NCBI GenBank assembly: GCA_031275945.1
Contig: JAISOA010000004.1
Location: forward strand, 1 to 64,000
DNA length: 64,000 nucleotides
From: Spirochaetaceae bacterium
Lineage (GTDB): Bacteria; Spirochaetota; Spirochaetia; Treponematales; Breznakiellaceae
Reading direction: 5' to 3'
The notes under the pieces were generated by a model, which was not told the origin of the DNA, made no database searches, and worked only from the letters and a program-made list of their open reading frames with translations. Both the position numbers and the translations under genes were made by a program. Below, one piece after another: positions 27,865-36,486 of the stretch. Positions within the stretch are counted from its first letter, which is position 1. Each line of letters begins with the position of its first letter.

Positions 27865-29016
27865 TTACCGTTCGGTCTTGGCTATGTCGCAGATCCGCCT
27901 GCCCATTTGCTGCAGGGACACCTGTTCCATCACATGGCCCAGTTCCCAGGCCACCCGGGGCATGCCGTAAACTATGGCGGTTTTTTCATCCTGCCCCAGA
28001 GTAATGCCCCCTTCCTTGTAAATGGTGCCAAGCTGCTGGGCGCCGTCCCGGCCCATGCCGGTCATGATTACCCCAAGAACATGGTTGGTATAGGCCATGG
28101 CCACCGATGCAAACAACACGTCCGCCGAAGGGCGGTGACCGTTGACGGGAGGATCATCCGACAGATGAAGCAGCGCGCTTCCTCCCTTCCGTTCTACTTC
28201 AATATGCTTGTTTCCCGGGGCTATGTAGGCCCAGCCGGGGGTTAAAATGTCCCCCTCTTCCCCTTCTTTAACCTTCAGGGGGCAAATCCGGTCCAGGCTT
28301 TTGGCAAATTCCAGGGTAAAGCCCGCGGGCATATGCTGAACCACCAAGATAGGCTGGGTAAGGTCCGGGGCCAGATCCGCAAAGACCACCCGCAGAGCGT
28401 CGGGGCCCCCGGTGGATATGCCTATGGCGATAATTTCGGTTTTGCCGGGTCTGCGGATCTGGGCGGGCGACGGCGCCGGTTCCGTCTTGGCAACGGGGCC
28501 CCCAAAGAGGCCAAAGGTGGTGGAAATGGCGGTCTTTTTTCCCTGTTCCGGTCCCGTTTTTTTTATGTACTCTTCCGGAGGCAGAACCTTTTTCCCCTTG
28601 GCTTTGCGGTACCGGCCTCCATAGGCAATAAGCAGGCTGGTAAGGTGATCCGCCACGGTATGGATGTCTTCGGATATGGAACCGGAAGGTTTTTGAATAA
28701 AATCGCAGGCCCCCAGGGAAAGGGCCTCTATTGTAATGGCAGCTCCCTTCTCCGCAACGGAAGAAAGAATAATTACCGGAATATCTATAGCCCGGTTTTT
28801 TCGTTCCTTAAGAAATTCAATACCGTTCATCTCGGGCATTTCCAGATCAAGGCAGATCACGTCGGGGTTAACCCGGGGAATTTTCTGCAGGGCAAAAACG
28901 CCATTCATAGCTTTTTCCGCGACCTGTAAGCCCGGGGTTGCCTCGATCATTTTACCGATAAGATTCCGCATCAGGGCGGAATCGTCTACAATAAGAACGG
29001 ATATTTCATCTGCCAC
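27865..29016 (-). CDS. cheB: chemotaxis protein-glutamate methylesterase CheB
   Basis: 383 residues. Receiver domain (VLIVDDS, the Asp in CLDLEMPEMNG, QKPSG) followed by a methylesterase domain with the catalytic Ser in GISTGGP, the His in VVQHMP, and MTGMGRDGA. It demethylates or deamidates chemoreceptors after phosphorylation by CheA. The start codon is GTG at 29016; AGGGG for it overlaps the cheR stop, so the two are translated together. The chemoreceptor substrates include the two MCPs in this window. Confidence 0.96.
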   Translation of the reverse strand: MADEISVLIVDDSALMRNLIGKMIEATPGLQVAEKAMNGVFALQKIPRVNPDVICLDLEMPEMNGIEFLKERKNRAIDIPVIILSSVAEKGAAITIEALSLGACDFIQKPSGSISEDIHTVADHLTSLLIAYGGRYRKAKGKKVLPPEEYIKKTGPEQGKKTAISTTFGLFGGPVAKTEPAPSPAQIRRPGKTEIIAIGISTGGPDALRVVFADLAPDLTQPILVVQHMPAGFTLEFAKSLDRICPLKVKEGEEGDILTPGWAYIAPGNKHIEVERKGGSALLHLSDDPPVNGHRPSADVLFASVAMAYTNHVLGVIMTGMGRDGAQQLGTIYKEGGITLGQDEKTAIVYGMPRVAWELGHVMEQVSLQQMGRRICDIAKTER

Positions 29017-29026
29017 GGTAATGCCC

Positions 29027-29845
29027 CTAAATATATTTTCGGTACAAGGTAGCCCATTGCGTTTTTACAAATTCAAATTTGGTGTTCATACCAAAAAGGG
29101 ATTCGGAGTGTCCTATGAATAAAAAGGATTTATTAGCCATGGCGTCCCAAAACCGGCTGATCACCGCATTCTGGGCGGTTTCGTCAAAGTAGATAATGAC
29201 ATTCCGGCAAAAGACTATGTCCAGGTTCCTTTGGCCTGAATCGTTTTTTAAATTGTGGTAGTCAAAGCGTATTTTGGACATTAGATCCTGGTGAACCTTA
29301 TAGCCTCCCTCTACCTTGTCAAAATACTTGGCCAGGTACGCATTGGGAATGCCCACAATGCGGGAATCGGAATAAAAGCCCTCTTTACCCATCATAAGGC
29401 ATTTAAGGCTGATGTCGCTGGCGGTAATTTCAAATTTCCATGGAGGGGGCAGGATCTCGCTTAGCAGCATGGCAATGGTAAAGGGTTCTTCTCCGGTGGA
29501 ACAGCCGGCGCTCCACACTTTAATAAGGGTACTTCCCAGGGCCTTTTTTATCTTCATTAATTCGGGAATAACATGGTGTTCCAGCGCATCAAAATGGGCC
29601 TGGTTACGGAAAAACCGGGTTAGGTTGGTGGTGATTGAATCCAGGAAGGATTTTAGTTCCTCCTTGTCGGTGGAGATAAGATTAAAATAGTCTTTCACCG
29701 TGGGGATCGACTTGGTTCGCAGCTGCTCCTTAAGCCGGCTTTCAAGAATTGCCCGGTTTGTGGCGGTAAAGTGGATGCCGCTTTCATTATAAATAAGGGT
29801 CTTATACGCGTTAAAATCGCCGTCCGTAAGGAACACGCCGTCCAT
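29027..29845 (-). CDS. cheR: chemotaxis protein methyltransferase CheR
   Basis: 272 residues. The N-terminal helical domain has TTNLTRFFRN, and the SAM-binding domain has WSAGCSTGEEPF, EITASDIS and FCRNVIIYF. It methylates receptor glutamates with S-adenosylmethionine, the counterpart of CheB encoded 10 nt downstream. No pentapeptide-binding extension is obvious. A good promoter on the minus strand puts the likely transcript start at the ATG itself, with no Shine-Dalgarno. Confidence 0.95.
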   Translation of the reverse strand: MDGVFLTDGDFNAYKTLIYNESGIHFTATNRAILESRLKEQLRTKSIPTVKDYFNLISTDKEELKSFLDSITTNLTRFFRNQAHFDALEHHVIPELMKIKKALGSTLIKVWSAGCSTGEEPFTIAMLLSEILPPPWKFEITASDISLKCLMMGKEGFYSDSRIVGIPNAYLAKYFDKVEGGYKVHQDLMSKIRFDYHNLKNDSGQRNLDIVFCRNVIIYFDETAQNAVISRFWDAMANKSFLFIGHSESLFGMNTKFEFVKTQWATLYRKYI

Positions 29846-29851
29846 AGTTTA

Positions 29852-29881
29852 AGTGTAAAGGACTGGATTGTTTCGTGTCAA
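29852..29881 (-). promoter_or_regulatory. promoter of cheR-cheB, next to the ATG
   Basis: On the minus strand TTGACA (29881-29876), an 18-nt spacer, TACACT (29857-29852), then six bases to the ATG at 29845. The layout is the same as at the aldo/keto reductase promoter. Confidence 0.65.
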
Positions 29882-29887
29882 TTGGCA

Positions 29888-29893
29888 TATAAT
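29888..29893 (+). promoter_or_regulatory. -10 box of pyrG
   Basis: A perfect TATAAT ends 8 nt before the pyrG ATG at 29902, followed only by T-rich sequence. No convincing -35 at 16-18 nt is seen. It is arranged back to back with the cheR promoter. Confidence 0.55.
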
Positions 29894-29901
29894 TTTTTTA
29901 C

Positions 29902-31533
29902 ATGAATAAGTATATCTTTGTCTCCGGCGGTGTTTGTTCCAGCCTGGGAAAGGGCGTGGCAGCTTCTTCCCTGGGGGCCCTTTTGGAGGGCCGGGGGCTT
30001 AATGTCCGTCTGGTTAAATGCGATCCTTATATCAATGTTGATGCGGGAACCATGAGCCCCTATCAGCACGGGGAGGTGTATGTAACCGATGACGGGGCCG
30101 AGACCGACCTGGATCTGGGGAACTATGCCCGGTTTACCAAGGGGCCCCTTTCCAGGGCCAATTCGATTACCACCGGCCAGGTATACGATGCGGTGATCCG
30201 CAAAGAACGGGAGGGCCGTTATCTGGGCAGGACGGTACAGGTAATTCCCCATATCACCGACGAGATAAAGAGTCGCATTACTGCGGTGGCTAAGGAAGAT
30301 CCCGATACGGACGTGGTGATTGTAGAAATCGGGGGAACCGTAGGGGATATTGAGTCCATCCCCTTCCTGGAAGCGGCCCGGCAGATGATCCACGAATGTG
30401 GAAAAAGTAATGCTATTTCCGTCCATTTAACCCTGATCCCCGAAGTGGCGGGGGCGGAACTAAAGACCAAACCCACCCAGCATTCGGTAAAGGCCATGCA
30501 GGAAACGGGGATACAGCCGGATCTGCTTATTTGCCGGGCCCCGGCCATGCTGGACGAGGCAACCCGCCGTAAGATTGCCCAGTTTTGTAACGTGGAAAGC
30601 GATGCGGTATTTACATCCTATAATATTACCACCACAATTTACGAAATTCCCCTTATTTTTTACCGTCAAAAGCTTGATCAGGTGGTGCTAAGAAAAATGG
30701 GGGTAGAAAGCCGCCATGCGGACCTGGAGGCCTGGCATTCCATGATGGAACGTTTTAAGGCCCAGACGGGTACGGTCCGGATAGGCATAGTGGGAAAATA
30801 CATGGAGCTCCACGACGCGTACAAATCGGTATACGAGGCCCTGTTTCACGCGGGGCTTGCCAATGCCGTTAAGGTGGAACTGGTTAAGGTGGATTCCACT
30901 CCCCTGGAGGATGCCTCCAAGGTTGACGGTATTCTGGGTTCCGGGGGCTGCAGGGTAGACGGGATCCTGGTTCCCGGAGGATTCGGTCAAAGGGGTATAA
31001 ACGGCATGGTTAACGCCGCCGCGTGGGCCAGGGAACACAAGGTTCCGTATTTTGGAATATGCCTGGGAATGCAGGTAATGGTTATAGAGTGGGCCCGGAA
31101 TCTGCTGGGTTGGGAAGATGCGGATTCTACCGAATTTAACCAGGATACCAAGCATCCCGTGATAAGCCTTATGGAAGAGCAGGAAACAATGGTAAACTAC
31201 GGGGCTACCATGCGGCTGGGAAAAAGCGAGTCCCTGGCGGAACCTCAAACCCGGATCCTGGCAGCCTACGGGGACCGGCATATCTTTGAACGCCACCGGC
31301 ACCGCTACGAATTTTCCAACACCTACCGGAGCGAGATTAGCGGCTCGGGACTTAAACTGGCGGCTTTTACCCCCGACGGGGCTCTGGTGGAATGTGTGGA
31401 ATGGCCGGATCATCCCTGGGGGCTGGGGGTTCAGTTTCATCCGGAATTTAAATCCAAGCCCACCGCCGCCCATCCTTTGTTTCGGGATTTTATTGCCGCG
31501 GCAAGGAAACCTGCAGCCGGTAACAGCGAATGA
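29902..31533 (+). CDS. pyrG: CTP synthase
   Basis: 543 residues, the usual length. The N-terminal synthetase domain has SGGVCSSLGKGV, NVDAGTMSPYQHGEV and EIGGTVGDIES. The C-terminal glutaminase domain has PGGFGQRG, the catalytic Cys in FGICLGMQ, and the His/Glu pair in VQFHPEFKS. It makes CTP from UTP with ATP and glutamine. The stop overlaps the start of lptC (ATGA), so it leads a four-gene operon ending in the LptB ATPase. There is no Shine-Dalgarno before its ATG. Confidence 0.97.
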   Translation: MNKYIFVSGGVCSSLGKGVAASSLGALLEGRGLNVRLVKCDPYINVDAGTMSPYQHGEVYVTDDGAETDLDLGNYARFTKGPLSRANSITTGQVYDAVIRKEREGRYLGRTVQVIPHITDEIKSRITAVAKEDPDTDVVIVEIGGTVGDIESIPFLEAARQMIHECGKSNAISVHLTLIPEVAGAELKTKPTQHSVKAMQETGIQPDLLICRAPAMLDEATRRKIAQFCNVESDAVFTSYNITTTIYEIPLIFYRQKLDQVVLRKMGVESRHADLEAWHSMMERFKAQTGTVRIGIVGKYMELHDAYKSVYEALFHAGLANAVKVELVKVDSTPLEDASKVDGILGSGGCRVDGILVPGGFGQRGINGMVNAAAWAREHKVPYFGICLGMQVMVIEWARNLLGWEDADSTEFNQDTKHPVISLMEEQETMVNYGATMRLGKSESLAEPQTRILAAYGDRHIFERHRHRYEFSNTYRSEISGSGLKLAAFTPDGALVECVEWPDHPWGLGVQFHPEFKSKPTAAHPLFRDFIAAARKPAAGNSE

Positions 31534-32156
31534 AACGCACCGGTTTTTGTATATACCGTTTTTTCCCCCTCGGGGCCCTTACGGCCTGGCTTATGGTAAG
31601 CGCCTGTTCCTTTGACTATGATCTTCCGGCCGAAGAGGGCGAAGACCTTACCCTGCTTCTTCGGGAAGTTGAGTATGTCCGGATAAGCCAGGGTAACCCG
31701 GAAGTACAGCTTAAGGCGGAAGAAATACGGCGGTACGAAAAAAAACATACCATGGAACTGGATAATTTGTCTTTTGAACAATTCAATGCCGCTCCGGAAG
31801 GGTACGAAGAAATACCCGGCGTAAATGCCCGGGGCACCGCAGCCTTTGTCCGCTTGGAAACGGACACCCATAATTTTTCCATGGAAGGAACTGTTTTTAT
31901 CGAAGTCCGTTCCGAGGATATGACTATGGAAGCCGCCGCATTATCCTGGAAAGATACGGACCGGATCCTCACGGTGCCGGGAAAACTCCGCATTACCCGT
32001 TCCGGCGGGACTACCCTTGAAGGAACGGGATTTTCCGCGGACATACGAAGAAGAACCTGGGAATTCGATTCTTTTGTAGAGGGGACGGTGGTGGATGAAG
32101 CAGAAAACTCTGGAGAAAAGGCCTCCGAAGACGGAGCGGGGGGAACGGGCGCATGA
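31530..32156 (+). CDS. lptC: LptC-like lipoprotein of the Lpt export bridge
   Basis: 208 residues. The signal peptide ends in a loose lipobox (LMVSAC). The body is mostly beta (VQLKAEEIRRYEKKHTMEL, NFSMEGTVFIEVRS, LEGTGFSADIRR), as in LptC/OstA-like domains, with a low-complexity acidic tail. LptC links the inner-membrane LptBFG pump to periplasmic LptA. The call rests on fold pattern plus position: the next genes are LptA-like and LptB-like, all overlapping by a few bases. In a spirochaete without typical LPS the cargo may be another glycolipid. Confidence 0.75.
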   Translation: MKRTGFCIYRFFPLGALTAWLMVSACSFDYDLPAEEGEDLTLLLREVEYVRISQGNPEVQLKAEEIRRYEKKHTMELDNLSFEQFNAAPEGYEEIPGVNARGTAAFVRLETDTHNFSMEGTVFIEVRSEDMTMEAAALSWKDTDRILTVPGKLRITRSGGTTLEGTGFSADIRRRTWEFDSFVEGTVVDEAENSGEKASEDGAGGTGA

Positions 32157-32764
32157 ATACCAGGGTTCTGCTTCCTTTGCTTTTCCTTGCCCCGGGCCTC
32201 TACGCCGATACCTTTACCTTTAGGGCGGATCACATGAGCGGCAGCCGGGCCGCCGGAAAAGAACTGCTGGTGCTTACCGGCAATGCGGAGGTCCATTCGG
32301 ATACCATACGGCTGCGGGCGGATCGTATCGAGATCCAGGGCAAGGATAACGACTTTATCGATTGTTCCGGCAACGTCTGGGGATTTGAAGAAGAAAAAAA
32401 TATTCTGTTCCAAAGCGACCGGCTGCGGTATGACCGGACCCTTAAAATTGCCCGGCTTGAGGGGAATTCAACGCTGGAAGACAGGCAGAACGAGGTGGTG
32501 GCCAAGGGCCGCTTTATTGAATATAACGATAAAACGGAAGTTGCGGTTTTGCAGGCCGCGGTCCGGCTTTTTAAAGAAAATATCGTATGCCGTTCCGAAT
32601 ATGCGCTGTACCGCCGGAAAGAGCAACTGCTGGATCTTTCCGGTTTTCCGGTGGTGTTTAAAGAAAACGATGAATTCCGGGCCAACCGGATTCGGGTTGA
32701 TCTGGATACGGAAGATGTAACCATGGAAGGGTCCGTTTCCGGTTCCTTTAGAAGCGAAGAATAA
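32153..32764 (+). CDS. lptA: LptA/OstA-like periplasmic protein
   Basis: 203 residues with a signal peptide (cleavage probably after LYA). OstA-domain repeats are visible: [35 protein letters not shown] and [17 protein letters not shown]. Such proteins form a beta-jellyroll filament carrying lipid across the periplasm. It is coupled by ATGA overlap to lptC and TAATG overlap to lptB. Confidence 0.8.
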   Translation: MNTRVLLPLLFLAPGLYADTFTFRADHMSGSRAAGKELLVLTGNAEVHSDTIRLRADRIEIQGKDNDFIDCSGNVWGFEEEKNILFQSDRLRYDRTLKIARLEGNSTLEDRQNEVVAKGRFIEYNDKTEVAVLQAAVRLFKENIVCRSEYALYRRKEQLLDLSGFPVVFKENDEFRANRIRVDLDTEDVTMEGSVSGSFRSEE

Positions 32765-33489
32765 TGTACAGCCTGTCAGTGACGGAATTACACAAAACCT
32801 TTGATCGCCGGGAGGTAGTCCGGGGCGTTGAATTTTCCATGCACAACGGCGAAGTAGTGGGTCTTTTGGGTCCCAACGGGGCGGGCAAAACGACCATATT
32901 TTATATCATCGTAGGTTTTCACCGGCCCACCCTGGGACAGGTGCTGCTTAACGGTCAGGACATTACCCGGGAGCCCATGTACCGGCGGGCCCGGCTGGGA
33001 ATAAGCTACCTGCCCCAGGAGGCATCGGTATTCCGCCGGCTTACGGTGGAAAAAAACCTTTGGGCGATTCTGGAAACCCGGACGGATCTGGACAGGACCG
33101 GCAAAAAAGAACAACTGGAAAGACTATTGGAAGAATTTGGCATCGCCAAGATTCGCCGTCAATACGGGGACACCCTTTCCGGGGGCGAACGGCGCCGCAC
33201 CGAAATTGCCCGGGCCTTGGCCACGGACCCAAAGTTTTTACTGTTGGACGAACCCTTTGCGGGGATAGATCCTAAAACCGTGTTTGAACTTAAGGAAATA
33301 ATACGGCATCTGGTAAACCACGGAATAGGCATTCTGATTACCGATCATAATGTGCGGGATACCCTGGAGATAACCACCGAAGCGTTTATTATTAACGAAG
33401 GCATTATCGTTGCCCGGGGCAATAAGGATGATATCCTGGCCAACACCACCGTACGGGAGATCTACCTTGGTAGTGAATTTAAAATGTAA
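32764..33489 (+). CDS. lptB: LptB-type ABC transporter ATPase
   Basis: 241 residues. Walker [11 protein letters not shown]-loop [18 protein letters not shown], signature LSGGERRR, Walker [14 protein letters not shown] and H-loop [10 protein letters not shown]. The SVFRRLTV and DHNVRDTL segments are typical of LptB rather than other ABC ATPases. It powers lipid extraction from the inner membrane together with LptFG, which are not in the window. Last gene of the pyrG operon. Confidence 0.93.
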   Translation: MYSLSVTELHKTFDRREVVRGVEFSMHNGEVVGLLGPNGAGKTTIFYIIVGFHRPTLGQVLLNGQDITREPMYRRARLGISYLPQEASVFRRLTVEKNLWAILETRTDLDRTGKKEQLERLLEEFGIAKIRRQYGDTLSGGERRRTEIARALATDPKFLLLDEPFAGIDPKTVFELKEIIRHLVNHGIGILITDHNVRDTLEITTEAFIINEGIIVARGNKDDILANTTVREIYLGSEFKM

Positions 33490-33557
33490 ATTTCAACCCT
33501 GGGTTTAGCGCGGGGCCTTACCATACGGGAACCGCTAAAAACTTCAGTTTTTAAAAA

Positions 33558-33579
33558 CAGCTTTAGCTGCCGTTTTTTT
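33558..33579 (+). terminator. short intrinsic terminator after lptB
   Basis: CAGCT-TT-AGCTG (33558-33569) is followed by CCG and seven T. It lies beside a second-family repeat remnant (CTAAAAACTTCAGTTTTTA) at 33536-33554. Confidence 0.5.
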
Positions 33580-33581
33580 AA

Positions 33582-33647
33582 CCCCCGGAGAAAATTGCAT
33601 TTGCGTAATTCGTTATACAATAAAGAATTAGCAATTTTCTCCGGGGG
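33582..33647. repeat. long inverted repeat with 17-bp perfect arms
   Basis: CCCCCGGAGAAAATTGC (33582-33598) pairs exactly with its complement at 33631-33647. The 32-nt loop itself contains TAATTC (33606-33611) pairing with GAATTA (33625-33630), extending the stem to 23 bp with one bulge. Only one copy is seen in the window. Confidence 0.7.
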
Positions 33648-33657
33648 CTTTTGCCGA

Positions 33658-33693
33658 AACCTCTGGAAACCCCGCCCGGGGTTTCCAGAGGTT
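33658..33693. repeat. perfect 36-nt palindrome of the AACCTCT...AGAGGTT family
   Basis: AACCTCTGGAAACCCCG, a CC loop and the exact complement. Its ends match those of the palindrome at 21487-21533, suggesting a second dispersed palindrome family. It sits immediately upstream of the aminotransferase promoter. Confidence 0.7.
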
Positions 33694-33720
33694 CCCATAA
33701 TTTTATTCCGGTACTATACT
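33692..33720 (+). promoter_or_regulatory. candidate promoter of the D-glutamate/5-oxoproline gene cluster
   Basis: TTCCCA (33692-33697), a 17-nt spacer and TATACT (33715-33720). The -35 overlaps the end of the palindrome at 33658-33693. The first gene then has a clear GGAGGTGA ribosome site. Confidence 0.45.
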
Positions 33721-33749
33721 GGCAGCATAGGACGATGGAGGTGAAGCCA

Positions 33750-34598
33750 ATGGACGCATTGGGGTATTATAACGGAACGTGGGGCCCGCTGGATAAAATG
33801 ACGGTGCCCATGAATGATCGCGGGTGTTACTTTGGAGACGGCGTGTACGACGCCGCAATCTGCTATAAAAAGACGATTTACCTGCTGGACAATCATGTAC
33901 AAAGATTTTTTAATAGTGCCGGACTTTTGGAAATTACCCTGGATTTTACCCGGGAAGAGCTAAAATCGATCCTGGGCGATCTGGTGGCCAAGGTTGATCC
34001 GGAAGAGGTACTGGTTTATTGGCAGGCAACCCGGGGGACCGGCAGGCGCAACCATGCGTTTCCCGGGGGCAGATCCAACCTGTGGGTAATGATTAAAGCG
34101 GCCTCTGTGGCCGATTTACGCAAAAAGGTTAAACTTATTACCCGGGAAGACACGCGTTTTCTGCACTGCAACATTAAGACCCTTAACCTTATCCCCAATG
34201 TTGTTGCGGCCCAAAGGGCCCTGGAAGCGGGGGCCCACGAAACGGTATTTCACCGGGGCAATATTGTAACCGAATGCGCCCACAGCAATGTACATATTAT
34301 CAAAGACGGGAAATTTATTACCCACCCTGCGGATAAATATATACTGCCGGGAATTGCCCGAAGCCGTCTTGTCCAGGTTTGCGGAAAGCTTGGGGTTCCG
34401 GTGGAAGAACGGGAATTTACGGTGGATGAACTTTTTAACGCCGGCGAAGTGCTTATCTCAAGTACCAGTACCTTTGGCCTGGGGGTGGATTGTATTGACG
34501 GTAAACCCGTGGGCGGCAAAGCGCCGGAACTGCTTAAAAAAATTCAGGATCAGCTGATGCGGGATTTTTCCGAAGCCACCGGTTACCCCGGGGCATAA
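33750..34598 (+). CDS. class IV aminotransferase, probably D-amino-acid transaminase
   Basis: 282 residues from ATG 33750, fixed by GGAGGTGA. Fold-type IV PLP enzyme: NDRGCYFGDGVYDA at the N-terminus, the PLP lysine in CNIKTLNLIPNV, the Glu in NIVTECAHSNV, and LPGIARSRL. The pattern resembles D-alanine/D-glutamate transaminase (Dat) more than branched-chain transaminase, though the family is hard to split by eye. It would move amino groups between D-amino acids and 2-oxoglutarate, giving D-glutamate. It leads the cluster with the D-glutamate cyclase halves and 5-oxoprolinase, which favours the D-specific reading. Confidence 0.82.
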   Translation: MDALGYYNGTWGPLDKMTVPMNDRGCYFGDGVYDAAICYKKTIYLLDNHVQRFFNSAGLLEITLDFTREELKSILGDLVAKVDPEEVLVYWQATRGTGRRNHAFPGGRSNLWVMIKAASVADLRKKVKLITREDTRFLHCNIKTLNLIPNVVAAQRALEAGAHETVFHRGNIVTECAHSNVHIIKDGKFITHPADKYILPGIARSRLVQVCGKLGVPVEEREFTVDELFNAGEVLISSTSTFGLGVDCIDGKPVGGKAPELLKKIQDQLMRDFSEATGYPGA

Positions 34599-34599
34599 C

Positions 34600-35718
34600 A
34601 TGACCCAGATGGAATTAACCCGGTACAGCCTGGGAAAAACTTTTGACAATCTTATGAACATTGATCCCCGGGGCTACGGCGTATGCGCTATTCTTTACGA
34701 CGGAGCCCTGGAGCTTAGCGGCGGGGACCCCCTGACGATGCATGCCGCAGACAGGCTGCTTTCGGTCCTTAAAGAAGGGGACAGGGTTTGTATTATCACC
34801 GGCTTTGTCCTGCATCCCTTTAACAAGCAGGAAACCGACGGCCCCGTCGGAGCCGCGGCCCTGGCCCGTACTCTGGTGCGCGCCCGCGGCGTAAAACCCG
34901 TATTCATTGTGCCGGAAGAAGCCGGGCCCGCCATGGAACGGCTTTCGGCCCTGATGGAATTTTCCGCGGAAACCCTGGTATTTACCAAAGATGCCGTCAA
35001 GGCTTCCCAAGAAGCGGACCGTATAGCCCGGGGAAAGTCTCCCGCCTTCTGTATTGCCATTGAAGCGGCGGGGGCAAACAGCAGGGGGGTATACCACAAT
35101 GCCCTGGGAATTGACGTAAGCGCCCTGGAGGCAAAAAGCGATGTACTTTTTAACCGGCTTCAAAAAGAAGGGGTTCCCACCCTGGCCATAGGGGATCTGG
35201 GAAACGAATGCGGCATGGGCGCCCTGGGTTCCCATGCGGCCCGGTATATTCCCTATGCGGCGGAATGTTCCTGCGGCTGCGGCGGCGGGGCCGCGGCCCT
35301 TTCCCGTGCAGATACGGTGCTTACCGCTACGGTCTCGAATTGGGGGGCCTGGGGAATTGCCTCCGCCATTGCATGGCTTACCCGGGACCTCCGGGCCTTG
35401 TATTCCCCGGAACTGGAAGAACGGGCCCTGGGGGCGGCCAACGAATGCGGCCTTATCGACATGTACGGTAAGGCAATTCCCGCGGTGGACGGCATGGATA
35501 TTGAAAAAAACAAGGCTATTATTACCTTAATGAACGGATCTGTCCAATCCGCACTGGAACTTGAAGGAACCTGCAGGGTCTGGTTTGAGAAAACTATTGC
35601 CGGGGGTTTTTTTACGTTTTTGCCCCGGGATAGGTCCGGCAAAAAGGGCGGGGGGGGCTTTGAAACCCCGGCGTTTCCTTCCGCCGGAACACCGGCCGCC
35701 GCCGCTTTCGGGATCTGA
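34600..35718 (+). CDS. DUF4392 protein, C-terminal half of D-glutamate cyclase
   Basis: 372 residues, no signal or membrane segment. Segments typical of DUF4392 are ITGFVLHPFNKQETDGPVGA, CIAIEAAGANSRGVYHNALG and IGDLGNECGMGAL, with the Cys-rich CSCGCGGG. In animals DUF4392 is fused behind DUF1445 in D-glutamate cyclase (DGLUCY), which turns D-glutamate into 5-oxo-D-proline. Here the DUF1445 half is encoded three genes downstream. It starts 1 nt after the aminotransferase stop. The last ~25 residues (GKKGGGGFETPAFPSAGT) are low complexity and encoded around a run of eight G, so the tail could vary. Confidence 0.82.
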   Translation: MTQMELTRYSLGKTFDNLMNIDPRGYGVCAILYDGALELSGGDPLTMHAADRLLSVLKEGDRVCIITGFVLHPFNKQETDGPVGAAALARTLVRARGVKPVFIVPEEAGPAMERLSALMEFSAETLVFTKDAVKASQEADRIARGKSPAFCIAIEAAGANSRGVYHNALGIDVSALEAKSDVLFNRLQKEGVPTLAIGDLGNECGMGALGSHAARYIPYAAECSCGCGGGAAALSRADTVLTATVSNWGAWGIASAIAWLTRDLRALYSPELEERALGAANECGLIDMYGKAIPAVDGMDIEKNKAIITLMNGSVQSALELEGTCRVWFEKTIAGGFFTFLPRDRSGKKGGGGFETPAFPSAGTPAAAAFGI

Positions 35719-35721
35719 TCC

Positions 35722-36486
35722 ATGGACATATATCCCGCAGGGGACGGTGCCCTTTGTGTGGAATTCGGGCGGACAATTTCTGCGGAACTGAATGACCGGG
35801 TTCATGCCCTGGCGGGGCTTCTGCAGGATAGGCCCCTTCCGGGGGTGCTGGATCTTGTTCCTGCGTACGCGTCCCTCCTGGTGTGCTTTGATCCCCTGTG
35901 TATTTCCTCCCGGTCCCTTCGGGCGGCCCTTTGGCGGCGGGTAAAAGAAGCCGGGAATACCGGCTTTGGATCCCGCGAAACGGTTTATATTCCGGTCTGT
36001 TACGACGAACCCTTTTCTCCGGATATGGAAAAGGTTGCGGCCCATACGGGCCTTTCCCCCTGGGACATAATCAGCCGTCATACAAAGCCGGTGTACCGGA
36101 TCTATATGCTGGGATTTTTGCCGGGCTTTCCCTACCTGGGGGGCCTGGACCCCGTCCTGGAAACACCCCGGCTTGCAAAGCCCCGGATAAAGATCCCCGC
36201 CGGTGCGGTGGGCATCGGCGGGGCCCAGACGGGGATCTATCCCCTGGAATCTCCCGGGGGCTGGAACTTAATCGGTCAAACCCCGGTTAGGCCCTACGAT
36301 CCCCGGCGGGAAAATCCGTTTTTATACCGCCCAGGGGATTGTATCGTATTTTATCCGGTAAGTCCCGGGGAATACGGTGATATTGCCGGGGCCGTAGAAA
36401 ACGGAAGCTTTTTCTGTCCCCGCAAAGCCGTTGTACCGGCGGGCCCGGCGGCGGAAGCCTCCCGAAGGAGCCGCCTGTGGGCATGA
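35722..36486 (+). CDS. pxpB: 5-oxoprolinase subunit B (PxpB/KipI)
   Basis: 254 residues. Family signatures: YMLGFLPGFPYLGGLD, IKIPAGAVGIGGAQTGIYP and SPGGWNLIGQTP. PxpB and PxpC together with PxpA form the prokaryotic ATP-dependent 5-oxoprolinase, converting 5-oxoproline to glutamate. In Bacillus the homologue KipI also inhibits a sporulation kinase; that role is not expected here. It starts 3 nt after the DUF4392 gene and overlaps pxpC. Confidence 0.93.
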   Translation: MDIYPAGDGALCVEFGRTISAELNDRVHALAGLLQDRPLPGVLDLVPAYASLLVCFDPLCISSRSLRAALWRRVKEAGNTGFGSRETVYIPVCYDEPFSPDMEKVAAHTGLSPWDIISRHTKPVYRIYMLGFLPGFPYLGGLDPVLETPRLAKPRIKIPAGAVGIGGAQTGIYPLESPGGWNLIGQTPVRPYDPRRENPFLYRPGDCIVFYPVSPGEYGDIAGAVENGSFFCPRKAVVPAGPAAEASRRSRLWA

